A DNA stretch of 27,962 nt from Pedosphaera sp. Lineage in GTDB: Bacteria; Verrucomicrobiota; Verrucomicrobiia; Limisphaerales; SIAT01. The notes beneath the pieces were generated by a model that searched no databases, was not told where the DNA came from, and saw nothing but the letters and a program-made list of their open reading frames with translations. Positions 15,843 through 23,787 of this stretch are shown here, in pieces. The stretch is from the NCBI GenBank assembly GCA_009691645.1, contig SIAT01000005.1:1-27962 (forward strand), written 5' to 3'. The position numbers and the translations under genes are program-made. The number at the start of each line of letters is the position of its first letter. Position 1 is the first letter of the stretch.

Positions 15843-18041
15843 ATGACGCCCCCACCTCTCTCTTCCGCCGAAGTGACACAACTGTCCGCCGGCTTGAATC
15901 GTGTGGCCAGAAATCTCTGGTGGACATGGAATCAGGGCGCGCAGGAAGTCTTTCTCGAGCTTTCGCCGCGCGGCTGGCAGACCCTTTATCACAACGCCGT
16001 GGCTGTGTTGCACGAGGTGTCGGATAGCGAGCTGCGTGCCCGGCTGCAGGACAGCGAGCTCTCCACGAAGGTGCGCAAAGTGATCACGGACTTCGATACG
16101 TACATGCAGGATCAGAATACGTGGGGGCGGCAGCATGCGCCGAATCTGCTGGCGCGGCCGGTGGCCTACTTCTCGGCTGAGTTCGGATTTCACGAGACGT
16201 TGCCGATCGCCGCAGGCGGCCTCGGCATCCTCGCCGGCGACCACGCCAAGAGCGCGAGCGATCTCGGCCTCGGCTTCGTCGGCATCAGCCTTTTCTATCG
16301 TGAAGGTTATTTCCAGCAGGCCATCAATCAGGACAACTGGCAGACGGAATTCTATTCCCAGCTCAATCCCAAGAACCTGCCCATCGAGCCGGTGCTCAAT
16401 GCCCAGGGTGAGCCGCTCGTCTGCGCGGTGAAAATCGCTTCGACCCAAGTGCTCTTCCAAGCGTGGCGCGTGAATGTCGGCCGCGTGCCGGTGCTGTTGA
16501 TCGACGCGAACCGGCCTGAGAACGAGCCGATGTATCGTGACCTGACCCAGCGCGTGTACGGCGGCGACAGCACCACGCGCATCATGCAGGAGTTGCTGCT
16601 CGGCATCGGCGGCGTGCGGCTGCTGCGCGCGCTCGGTTATCAGCCTTCGACCTTCCACATGAACGAAGGGCACGCGGCCTTCCTCACCTTGGAACTTGCG
16701 CGTGAGAAGATGGCTGAGGGCAAGCCGTTGAAGGAAGCGCTCGAGGCGACCAAGCAGGAATGCATCTTCACCACGCACACGCCGGTGGAGGCTGGTCACG
16801 ATCGTTTCAGCAATGATCTGATGACCTTCGCTGCCGGTAAATTTCAGAATCAACTCAAGATTAGTCAGCACGAAATGATGGCGCTCGGCCGCGTGAATCC
16901 TGACGATCGTAACGAGCCGTTCTGCATGACTGTGCTGGCGCTCAAATGCTCGCGCGCGGCCAACGGCGTGAGCGAGCTGCACGGCAAAGTGAGCCGGCAC
17001 ATGTGGCAATGCCTCTATCCTGACAAGAAAGTCGAGGAGGTGCCGATCGGCCACATCACAAACGGCATTCACCTCACCGGCTGGATGAAGGGCACGATGC
17101 GTGCCTTTTGGTGGCGCAAGATCAGTCAAGGCCACGCCGCAGGCGCCGCCATTTCGAGTCTCGAGCGCGAGATCAATTCCAACGAATTCTGGCTCCGGGT
17201 GGCCGATCCGAATTTCATCACCGACGAGGAACTCTGGGCGCTGCGTTACAAACTTCGCCGCGAGTTGATCGAGTTTGCTCGCCGCCGTCTCCTCCTGCAG
17301 GGCCAACGTCTCGCGCACGGCGATTTCATCTCCTACGATCAGCTACTGAACCCGAACGCGCTCACCATCGGCTTCGCCCGCCGCTTCGCCACGTACAAGC
17401 GCGCCCCGCTCATCTTCCAGCAGTTCGAGAAGATCGTGCAACTCGCCAAGGACCGTCAGCAACCCGTGCAGTTCATCTTCGCCGGCAAAGCTCACCCGCG
17501 CGACGATGAAGGCAAGCGATTCATCCAGCAGATTAATCATCTCAGCAAGCACAGCGATTTGAAGGGGAGCCTCGTCTTCCTCGAGAACTACGACGTGCAT
17601 GTCGCCCGGCAGATGGTCTCCGGCTGCGACATCTGGCTGAACAATCCGCGCCGGCCGCTCGAGGCATCGGGCACCAGCGGGATGAAAGCCCTCTGCCACG
17701 GTTGTCTGAACATGTCCATCATGGACGGTTGGTGGCGCGAAGGGTACGACGGCACCAACGGTTTCTCCATTGGCGACGACACGCATCCGCTCGACGTTCA
17801 TGAGCAGGATCGCCGCGACGCCGAGAATCTCTACAAAGTCCTCACTGAGGAGGTCGTTCCTTGCTACTACAACCGCGACGCCAACGGCATCCCGCACCAG
17901 TGGATCCAGAAAATCCGCCGCGCGATGATCACGCTGGTGCCGCAGTTCAACACCTGGCGGATGGTCCGTGAATACGCCGAGAAGTATTACACCACCGCAA
18001 GTAACCCCGAGTCACGGACCTCAACTAAGCGGGGGGAATGA
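15843..18041 (+). CDS. glgP: Alpha-glucan (glycogen/maltodextrin) phosphorylase, GT35
   Basis: This cytosolic PLP enzyme releases glucose 1-phosphate from alpha-1,4-glucans. From ATG 15843 (AGGA about 15 bases upstream) it is 732 residues. The long upstream frame is antisense to the YdjY-like gene and is rejected. The N-terminus (LNRVARNLWWTWN) is the DUF3417-type domain that marks the alpha-glucan phosphorylase subfamily, shorter than the mammalian/E. coli MalP type. Family blocks follow: YFSAEFGFHETLPIAAGGLG, FHMNEGHAAF, THTPVEAGHD, HITNGIH, then NPRRPLEASGTSGMKAL with the PLP lysine at K615. The N-terminal allosteric segment of animal enzymes is absent. No other glycogen gene is adjacent. 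Confidence 0.95.
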   Translation: MTPPPLSSAEVTQLSAGLNRVARNLWWTWNQGAQEVFLELSPRGWQTLYHNAVAVLHEVSDSELRARLQDSELSTKVRKVITDFDTYMQDQNTWGRQHAPNLLARPVAYFSAEFGFHETLPIAAGGLGILAGDHAKSASDLGLGFVGISLFYREGYFQQAINQDNWQTEFYSQLNPKNLPIEPVLNAQGEPLVCAVKIASTQVLFQAWRVNVGRVPVLLIDANRPENEPMYRDLTQRVYGGDSTTRIMQELLLGIGGVRLLRALGYQPSTFHMNEGHAAFLTLELAREKMAEGKPLKEALEATKQECIFTTHTPVEAGHDRFSNDLMTFAAGKFQNQLKISQHEMMALGRVNPDDRNEPFCMTVLALKCSRAANGVSELHGKVSRHMWQCLYPDKKVEEVPIGHITNGIHLTGWMKGTMRAFWWRKISQGHAAGAAISSLEREINSNEFWLRVADPNFITDEELWALRYKLRRELIEFARRRLLLQGQRLAHGDFISYDQLLNPNALTIGFARRFATYKRAPLIFQQFEKIVQLAKDRQQPVQFIFAGKAHPRDDEGKRFIQQINHLSKHSDLKGSLVFLENYDVHVARQMVSGCDIWLNNPRRPLEASGTSGMKALCHGCLNMSIMDGWWREGYDGTNGFSIGDDTHPLDVHEQDRRDAENLYKVLTEEVVPCYYNRDANGIPHQWIQKIRRAMITLVPQFNTWRMVREYAEKYYTTASNPESRTSTKRGE

Positions 18042-18054
18042 TCCCTGCGCTTTT
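18028..18054 (+). terminator. Weak possible terminator overlapping the glgP stop
   Basis: AGCG...GGG pairs with CCC...CGCT across an internal mismatch, followed by TTTTCCTGTTT. The stem is imperfect and includes the end of the coding region, so this is tentative. Confidence 0.28.
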
Positions 18055-18094
18055 CCTGTTTCAACGCATGCTCATCTTCGGCTAGTGTTGGAGG

Positions 18095-19225
18095 GTGAGT
18101 GTTGATATCAAATCGCAGACGCACGAGGAACTGACGAAGAAGTTCGTCCAATGGGAGCAGCCTGCCTATCGTGTGGATCAGTTGCTCCATTGGCTTTACG
18201 AAAAACGCGTGACCCACTGGGAGCAGATGACCAATCTGCCCAAAGCGTTGCGTGAACATCTCGCAGCGGAGTTCGCGCTCCACACGCACGAACTGTTCGG
18301 CAAACAGGGCGCGCGCGACACCACGCAGAAATTTCTCTGGCGCCTCCACGATCACGCCCTTGTCGAGAGCGTTCTCATCCCGGCCAATCCGGCGCTCTAC
18401 GGCGAGCAAAGCGATCGCCACACGCTTTGTGTCTCCACGCAGGTCGGCTGCGCTTACGGGTGCAAGTTTTGCGCCAGTGGCCTCGACGGCTGGAAGCGCA
18501 ACCTCGAGCCGTACGAAATCGTCGAGCAGGTTACCGCCATCGAACGCTGGCACGACGCCCAACCGGAGGAGATGGAACGCATTGACGGCACGCGCAAGTC
18601 CGACCGCGCCATCAACAATCTCGTCATCATGGGAATGGGCGAACCGTTGGCGAATTACGACAACCTGCTTAAGGCGCTTCGCATCTTGAACGCTCCGTGG
18701 GGCGGCGGCATCGGCGCGCGCAAGATCACCATCTCCACCAGCGGCCTTGCCCCGCGTATCCGACAACTCGCCGACGATCCGCTTCAGTTCCGGCTCGCCA
18801 TCTCCCTGCATGGCGCGACCGATGCCGTTCGCGGCCGCATCATGCCGGTCAATCGCAAGCATCCGCTTGCCGAGTTGACGCAGGCGTGCGCGTATTATCA
18901 GGAGAAGAAGGGGCGCATGATCACCTTCGAGTACATTCTCATCGCCGGCGTCAATGACGGGCTCGATCAGGTCCGGCCGCTCGCTCACTTGGCCCGCCGT
19001 CTGTATGCCAAGGTGAATCTTATTCCTTACAACAAGGTCGAGGGTCTCGAATGGGAGCGGCCCGATGAACGTTCGCAGGAGAACTTCCTTGGCGCTCTTG
19101 AGCATCAGGGTGTGACGGCCACGCTTCGTCGCGAGAAAGGCGGCGACATTGATGCCGCCTGCGGCCAGCTTCGCCTCAAAACCGAGCGCGCCTTGCGAGG
19201 CGACGGCCCCGCGCCTCGGCGTTGA
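18095..19225 (+). CDS. rlmN: Dual-specificity rRNA (A2503-C2) / tRNA (A37-C2) methyltransferase, radical SAM
   Basis: RlmN methylates C2 of A2503 in 23S rRNA and A37 in some tRNAs. It has 376 residues from GTG 18095; there is no better in-frame start downstream before conserved sequence. The radical-SAM cluster cysteines are C119, C123 and C126 (CAYGCKFC). The two mechanistic cysteines are also present: C112 in HTLCVSTQ and C356 in DIDAACGQL, which separates RlmN from inactive relatives. IMGMGEPLANYDN (about 178-190) and ISLHGATD (about 236-243) are further family blocks. Residues 157-172 include a charged insertion (EEMERIDGTRKSD). hisH follows after about 15 bases and is probably co-transcribed. 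Confidence 0.95.
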   Translation: MSVDIKSQTHEELTKKFVQWEQPAYRVDQLLHWLYEKRVTHWEQMTNLPKALREHLAAEFALHTHELFGKQGARDTTQKFLWRLHDHALVESVLIPANPALYGEQSDRHTLCVSTQVGCAYGCKFCASGLDGWKRNLEPYEIVEQVTAIERWHDAQPEEMERIDGTRKSDRAINNLVIMGMGEPLANYDNLLKALRILNAPWGGGIGARKITISTSGLAPRIRQLADDPLQFRLAISLHGATDAVRGRIMPVNRKHPLAELTQACAYYQEKKGRMITFEYILIAGVNDGLDQVRPLAHLARRLYAKVNLIPYNKVEGLEWERPDERSQENFLGALEHQGVTATLRREKGGDIDAACGQLRLKTERALRGDGPAPRR

Positions 19226-19240
19226 TTCTGCTTTCCGGTG

Positions 19241-19858
19241 ATGATTGCTCTGCTCGATTACGGTTCCGGCAACCTGCGTAGCGTGGAGAAAGCTCTGCGG
19301 CACGTGGGAGCGGATGTGCAATTGGTGACGCGCCCCGAGGAGATGCGCGATGCGCGCGCGGTGGTGCTGCCGGGCGTGGGCGCGTTCGATGACTGCCTGA
19401 ACGCGATGCGCCGTCAGGAACTTCTAGCCGGGGTGAGGGAATTCATCCAGACGGGCCGTCCGTTCCTCGGCATCTGCGTCGGCTATCAGGCGTTGTTCGA
19501 GAAGAGCGAGGAGTTCAATAGTTGCGCAGCAGGGCTGGAGGTTTTCAAAGGCCGGGTGGTTCGTTTTGCTGATCGGCCGGGCTTGAAGATTCCGCAGATC
19601 GGCTGGAACGAAGTGGAGTTGACCCAGCCAGAATGTCCGCTCTACCGGGACATTCCGAGCGGCAGCCACTTCTACTTCGTGCACAGTTTCTATCCGCAGC
19701 CGGTCGATGACGCGATCGTGGCGACACGCACCACGTACGGAGAAGCCTTTGCTTCGTCGATCTGGAAAGAAAACGTCTTCGCGACACAATTCCATCCGGA
19801 GAAGAGCCAGAAGACGGGACTGCAGTTATTGAAGAACTTCACCGACATGGCGAAGTGA
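19241..19858 (+). CDS. hisH: Imidazole glycerol phosphate synthase, glutamine amidotransferase subunit
   Basis: HisH hydrolyses glutamine and feeds ammonia to HisF in histidine biosynthesis. It is 205 residues from ATG 19241; GTG 19238 immediately before could also serve. The N-terminus DYGSGNLRSVEKAL is diagnostic for HisH. The class I amidotransferase triad is C79 (GICVGYQ), H185 and E187 (QFHPEKS). The nucleophile elbow reads GICVGYQ rather than the more usual GICLGMQ. HFYFVHSFY (about 143-151) matches the HisH block. hisF and hisA are not adjacent, so the pathway genes are dispersed in this genome. It lies just after rlmN. Confidence 0.94.
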   Translation: MIALLDYGSGNLRSVEKALRHVGADVQLVTRPEEMRDARAVVLPGVGAFDDCLNAMRRQELLAGVREFIQTGRPFLGICVGYQALFEKSEEFNSCAAGLEVFKGRVVRFADRPGLKIPQIGWNEVELTQPECPLYRDIPSGSHFYFVHSFYPQPVDDAIVATRTTYGEAFASSIWKENVFATQFHPEKSQKTGLQLLKNFTDMAK

Positions 19859-19893
19859 ATCGGCTTGCGATGGAACGAGGCTGAACGGATCAC

Positions 19894-19922
19894 TTGTGCG
19901 CCGACCGGCTTGCTGCTATTTT
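19894..19922 (+). promoter_or_regulatory. Candidate promoter for the superoxide dismutase gene
   Basis: TTGTGC (19894-19899), a 17-base spacer and TATTTT (19917-19922) lie in the 107-base gap before the gene. Transcription would start near 19929, about 37 bases before the ATG. Confidence 0.42.
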
Positions 19923-19965
19923 GATTTCCGCAACTGGAGTATTCAACCAACCAACCCCTCTGATT

Positions 19966-20595
19966 ATGGCACACGAACTCGCACCGCTTCCGTACGCGCA
20001 CGACGCTCTCGAACCGCACATCGACAAGCAGACGATGGAGATCCACCACGGCAAGCATCACAACGCTTACGTGACCAATCTGAACAAAGCCATCGCTGGC
20101 AATGCCGCGCTGGAAGCGAAGTCCATCGACGCGATCATCGCTGATCTCGCCAGCGTGCCGGAGAACATCCGCGGCCCCGTACGCAATAACGGTGGCGGCC
20201 ACTGGAACCACACCTTCTTCTGGAAACTGATGGCCGCGAATGCAGGCGGCGCGCCGACCGGCAAACTGGCCGAGGCGATCACGGCCGCGTTCGGCAGCTT
20301 CGATGCGTTCAAGGAGAAGTTCGAGGCGGCTGGTGTCGGACGTTTCGGCAGCGGTTGGGCATGGCTCGTCGTTCACGGCGGCAAGTTGGAGATTGTCTCC
20401 ACGGCCAACCAGAACAACCCAATCATGGGTAAGGCCATCGCCGGTTGCGAAGGCAAGCCCGTCCTCGGCTGCGATGTTTGGGAACACGCCTATTATCTCA
20501 AGTATCAGAACCGCCGCGCGGACTATCTCAAGGCTTTCTGGAGCGTTGTGAATTGGGCTGAAGTGTCCAAAAACTACGATGCGGCAGCCCACTAA
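19966..20595 (+). CDS. sodA: Superoxide dismutase, Mn type by sequence
   Basis: This 209-residue enzyme dismutates superoxide. ATG 19966 is chosen because the upstream extension (from 19894) overlaps the promoter and lacks family sequence. Metal ligands are H27 (MEIHHGKHH), H82 (GGHWNHTFFW), D170 and H174 (DVWEHAYYLKYQNRR). The outer-sphere signature favours manganese: glycine in NNGGGHWNH and Gln149 in STANQNNPIMG, where iron enzymes have a Gln at the first site and Ala at the second. A cambialistic enzyme is not excluded. There is no signal peptide, so it is cytosolic. It is a single-gene unit with its own promoter and terminator. Confidence 0.94.
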   Translation: MAHELAPLPYAHDALEPHIDKQTMEIHHGKHHNAYVTNLNKAIAGNAALEAKSIDAIIADLASVPENIRGPVRNNGGGHWNHTFFWKLMAANAGGAPTGKLAEAITAAFGSFDAFKEKFEAAGVGRFGSGWAWLVVHGGKLEIVSTANQNNPIMGKAIAGCEGKPVLGCDVWEHAYYLKYQNRRADYLKAFWSVVNWAEVSKNYDAAAH

Positions 20596-20612
20596 TCCTG
20601 TCCGTTTTTCAC

Positions 20613-20648
20613 AAGGCACGCCGTGTATGCGGCGTGCCTTTTGCTTTT
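20613..20648 (+). terminator. Strong rho-independent terminator after sodA
   Basis: A perfect 11-bp stem AAGGCACGCCG/CGGCGTGCCTT (20613-20623 with 20630-20640) with a 6-base loop is followed by TTGCTTTT. Confidence 0.93.
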
Positions 20649-20674
20649 CTGGAATGCCCTCGCCATCGAAAAGG

Positions 20675-20702
20675 TTGATTTTTTGAGGCGTTTGTGTATT
20701 TT
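20675..20702 (+). promoter_or_regulatory. Candidate promoter for the Sel1-repeat gene
   Basis: TTGATT (20675-20680), a 16-base spacer and TATTTT (20697-20702). Transcription would start near 20709, about 28 bases before the ATG and just upstream of a strong Shine-Dalgarno sequence. Confidence 0.45.
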
Positions 20703-20736
20703 TGATTGATTGAGTTCCAAACAAGGGAGGGAGCCG

Positions 20737-21579
20737 ATGAAGACAAAACCAATCCTCGCAGTTTTGACGACAGTTCTGCTGGCGCTTGCGTGTCTGCTTG
20801 ACCAGACCGCGCGCGGCGGCGCTCAACCGGCCGTTCCCGGTGCCGTTGTTGTTCCTCCCGTTGTGCCACCACCTCCGGGCGGTGTGCCGCCTCCCGGAGG
20901 TGAGCCGCCGGAAGAAGTGGATCCGGAAATTGAAAAGGCCAGGGCCGCGGCCAAGAAAAAGAAGAAAGAGGACGATGAGCGCAAGGCTCTCGAGGATGCA
21001 AAGAAGAAGATTGAGGCGGAAGAGAAGAAGATGCGTGACCTCATCGCGCGCGCCAAGGTTTCAAAGGTCAAAGCGGTCGATGGAGATTCTTTTGAGCAGT
21101 ATAACCTCGGCGTGATGTACAGCAACGGCATCGGTGTGCCTCTCGATTATTCCGAGGCATTCAAGTGGTATCAGCGCTCCGCCAAACAGTGGCATCCCGA
21201 GGCGCAGTACGCGTTGGGTTCGATCTATTATCTCGGCCAAGGGGCCGCCAAGAACAAGATCGAAGCTTACGCGTGGTGGAACCTCGCGGCCTCACAGGGA
21301 GTCAGAGTCGCGATCACGGATCGGGAGAAACTTGCGCAAGAGATGACCAACGACCAAGTCACCGTCGCCCAACGAATCACGCGCGGTTACATCCTTGAAA
21401 AGGAAGAGGGCGAGCGTTTCCCAAAGCCGGGTCAAAAGAAAGTCGCGGTCAGGGTCGTCCCGGTGCCTGAGCCGGCGCCTGAGCCGGTAGCGGAGCCTGT
21501 GCCGAAGAAGGAAACGGAACCTGCGGCCAAAGCCGAGCCGCCGGTGAAACCGCCGGTTGAACCGAATCCCAATTTATAG
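20737..21579 (+). CDS. Exported Sel1-repeat protein with Pro-rich and coiled-coil segments
   Basis: From ATG 20737 it is 280 residues; the purine-rich AGGGAGGG at 20724-20731 fixes this start over GTG/TTG-type starts further up. Residues 5-21 are a hydrophobic signal or membrane anchor. The cysteine in it does not form a clean lipobox. A Pro/Gly-rich stretch (40-63) and a Lys/Glu-rich probable coiled coil (64-108) follow. Two Sel1-like (TPR-related) repeats lie at about 118-187 (YNLGVMYSNGIGV..YSEAFKWYQRSA and YALGSIYYLGQGA..EAYAWWNLAA). A Pro-Glu-rich tail (242-280, PEPAPEPVAEPVP) completes it. Sel1 repeats mediate protein-protein contacts; partners are unknown. It converges on the PPC gene, 25 bases apart. 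Confidence 0.85.
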   Translation: MKTKPILAVLTTVLLALACLLDQTARGGAQPAVPGAVVVPPVVPPPPGGVPPPGGEPPEEVDPEIEKARAAAKKKKKEDDERKALEDAKKKIEAEEKKMRDLIARAKVSKVKAVDGDSFEQYNLGVMYSNGIGVPLDYSEAFKWYQRSAKQWHPEAQYALGSIYYLGQGAAKNKIEAYAWWNLAASQGVRVAITDREKLAQEMTNDQVTVAQRITRGYILEKEEGERFPKPGQKKVAVRVVPVPEPAPEPVAEPVPKKETEPAAKAEPPVKPPVEPNPNL

Positions 21580-21604
21580 TCTGAGACGTAGGTGTCGCAC
21601 CCGG

Positions 21605-22426
21605 TCACTCGGCCTTCACGTTGAGCAGATAGACGTGAGCCCCGCTGCCGCGGCCGTGGGCGTCCTGCACCGCTAGAAAATAAACCCCAGCTCGCGGCAG
21701 TTTCACCTTCAGCCCCGCATCACTGCCGCCGGCAGCGTCGTCGTCGACAGCGATGATTTGTCCTCGCGCGTCGAACAACGTCAGCGTGGCATCGAGTGGA
21801 GAACCGAGTCGCGCAGCGTGCACTTCGGCGTGGATGATTTGGCCCGCCTTGCCTGAGAACTGGAATGTGTCCACGTCATTTGCGTCGCTGATCTCGCCTT
21901 GAATGGTCTGCCCGAAGTTGAGTGCTTGGGCTTGTCGAAAGCCGCCGTTGGATTCCTTCTCCTTCGCAATGCTACCGGGGGCGAACACGGGTATCGTGTG
22001 CGGTTTGCTTTCTCCATCAGGCGTGATGACAATCAGTGCGAGGGAGGATGGCGGCGCGTCGGTCGGCAGCACAAAGGAGATTTCCACCTGCGTGTCGCCA
22101 AGTTTTTTCGCCTCCAACGGCTTCGGCACATCCGCTTTTCCCTTGGACTTGAGCGTGATTTGGATGCCGGCGTTGGTCGCGGCCAGACGCACGGCTGTGG
22201 CGTTGTCGAGCCGAAGCCCGCGGAGTTTGATGGAGTTGGTCGCACCGCTGATCGCGGTGAGCGGCACGGCCACGAGAATCTGTGGTGGGTCTTTTTTCTC
22301 CTCCTTCTTTTTCTCTTCAGCGACGGCGATGGCGGCAGAGAGCGAGATGAACGCTATCAGGAAGAATTCGTGGCGGGTGAAAGCGAAACGGCAGATGGAT
22401 TGCCGAGATGAAGATTTCAAATGCAA
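21605..22426 (-). CDS. Exported protein with C-terminal PPC (pre-peptidase C-terminal) domain
   Basis: The protein has about 273 residues. No ATG is available in frame before the signal sequence; the start is TTG 22426 or TTG 22420, so the exact start is uncertain. The signal region is FFLIAFISLSAAIAVAEE, followed by a KKEEKK linker. A beta-sandwich domain (about 50-150) precedes the PPC domain at about 165-270: GEISDANDVDTFQFSGKAGQ, ATLTLFDARGQIIAVDDDA, GVYFLAVQD. PPC domains are carbohydrate- or protein-binding beta domains of secreted proteins. It is the last gene of the DUF1549-DUF1501 operon, 12 bases after DUF1501, a partnership typical of PVC bacteria. No catalytic motif was seen. Confidence 0.82.
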   Translation of the reverse strand: MHLKSSSRQSICRFAFTRHEFFLIAFISLSAAIAVAEEKKKEEKKDPPQILVAVPLTAISGATNSIKLRGLRLDNATAVRLAATNAGIQITLKSKGKADVPKPLEAKKLGDTQVEISFVLPTDAPPSSLALIVITPDGESKPHTIPVFAPGSIAKEKESNGGFRQAQALNFGQTIQGEISDANDVDTFQFSGKAGQIIHAEVHAARLGSPLDATLTLFDARGQIIAVDDDAAGGSDAGLKVKLPRAGVYFLAVQDAHGRGSGAHVYLLNVKAE

Positions 22427-22438
22427 AGCGTGTGCGGC

Positions 22439-23773
22439 TTAGGCGTACAACTCTTTGATGAGATCACCCTGATCGAGAATCTCCTGCGGGCGCCCTTCGG
22501 GAGTGCGGAGTTCCTTGCGCGGGTTGATGCCGAGCGCTTCGTAAATGCTGTAGGCGACATCGGCGGGGCGCACGGGGCGATCGGTGACGTAAGCGCCGTG
22601 CTTGTCGGTCGCGCCGATGACATTGCCGCCGCGCACACCGCCGCCGGCAAAGAGCAACGAACCCGCCGGACCCCAGTGGTCGCGGCCGTTGTCTTTGTTG
22701 ATTTTCGGGCTGCGACCGAATTCCCCCATTACGACAACGAGCGTCTCCTTCAGCAGACCGCGCTGGTCGAGGTCCTTGATGAGCGCGGCGAGGCCCTGAT
22801 CGAAGGCCGGCACTTTCTTCTCGAGACCTTCCCAAATCTTCGCGTGATGATCCCAGCCACCGTGGTTGATGGTGACGAAGCGGACGCCGCGCTCGACCAG
22901 ACGCCGCGCGAGGAGACAGCTTTGGCCGAACTCGGTGCGCCCAAACTCATCGCGCATCTTGGCATCCTCCTTCTCGATCTCAAAGGCGGTCTGCGCCTCG
23001 GGCGAAAGAATCATCTCCGCGGCGCGTTGTTGGAACTCACCGTAGGTGGCGAGTTGGTCGTTGCCCTTCACGCGCGCGGCGAGCGTGTCCACCGCGGCGA
23101 GCAGCGACTTGCGTCGATCGAGACTGGCCGTGGTGCAATCCTGAGCCTTCGCGAGGTCGCGGACTTTATAACTCTCGGCGTTCGGGTCGCCCGCTTTGAA
23201 GGACTCATAACGTCCGCCGAGCCATACGCTTTTGCCCAGCTCCCAAGTGAAGGAGGGATTGCGCGGCACGGCGACGTAGGGCGGTAACGCGCCGCTGAAG
23301 CCGCTCTCGTGCGCGACGATCGAACCGATGGAGGGATGGTCGCCGAAAGCGGAGCCGAAGCGGCCGCTCAAGACCCAGTTGGTGGCGGTCTCATGGTGGT
23401 CGTTCTCGTGTGCGCCGGAGCGGATGAGGCAGACTTTATCCATCGTCTTCGCCATGCGCGGCAGCAGCTCGCCGATGTGCAGCCCGGTGACGTTGGTGGG
23501 AATCGGCTTGTACTTGCCGCGGATTTCTTCGGGCGCGTCGGGCTTCAGATCGAAGGTGTCATGATGCGAAATGCCGCCGCCGAGATAGACGAGAATGACC
23601 GATTTGGCGCGGGCCTTGCCGCGTGCCGCGCCGGCCGCCATCGTTTTTTCAAAGGAGAGCAGGTTGGCCAGCGACAGGCCGATGGGCGCGAGGCCGCCTA
23701 CGCGCAGGAAATCGCGGCGAGACCAGCCATTGCAGAACTTGTGCCGCTTGTGGTCGAGGGATATATCGAGCAT
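22439..23773 (-). CDS. DUF1501 family protein with Tat signal
   Basis: It is 444 residues from ATG 23773; the longer frame from 23830 overlaps the upstream gene and would displace the signal. The twin-arginine motif SRRDFLRVGG (R19-R20) and a hydrophobic stretch predict export in folded form. The DUF1501 family belongs to the alkaline-phosphatase/sulfatase-like superfamily. Candidate metal-ligand blocks are GGISHHDTFD (67-75), HENDHHETA (122-130), INHGGWDHH (302-310) and GEFGRSP with GRDHWG (350-368). The substrate is unknown; phospho- or sulfo-ester hydrolysis is a family-level guess. It lies 14 bases downstream of the DUF1549/DUF1553 gene and 12 bases before the PPC gene. Confidence 0.92.
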   Translation of the reverse strand: MLDISLDHKRHKFCNGWSRRDFLRVGGLAPIGLSLANLLSFEKTMAAGAARGKARAKSVILVYLGGGISHHDTFDLKPDAPEEIRGKYKPIPTNVTGLHIGELLPRMAKTMDKVCLIRSGAHENDHHETATNWVLSGRFGSAFGDHPSIGSIVAHESGFSGALPPYVAVPRNPSFTWELGKSVWLGGRYESFKAGDPNAESYKVRDLAKAQDCTTASLDRRKSLLAAVDTLAARVKGNDQLATYGEFQQRAAEMILSPEAQTAFEIEKEDAKMRDEFGRTEFGQSCLLARRLVERGVRFVTINHGGWDHHAKIWEGLEKKVPAFDQGLAALIKDLDQRGLLKETLVVVMGEFGRSPKINKDNGRDHWGPAGSLLFAGGGVRGGNVIGATDKHGAYVTDRPVRPADVAYSIYEALGINPRKELRTPEGRPQEILDQGDLIKELYA

Positions 23774-23787
23774 ACGTTTTTCCCGGT

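Noticed and set aside
15825..17318. 497-codon minus-strand frame opposite glgP
   Set aside because: Composition is that of an antisense shadow (His/Arg/Leu-rich) with no domain, and glgP motifs are complete on the plus strand.
20748..20796. Lipoprotein signal in the Sel1 protein
   Set aside because: The only cysteine in the hydrophobic segment is preceded by A-L-A rather than the usual L-A/S-G/A, and hydrophobic residues continue after it.
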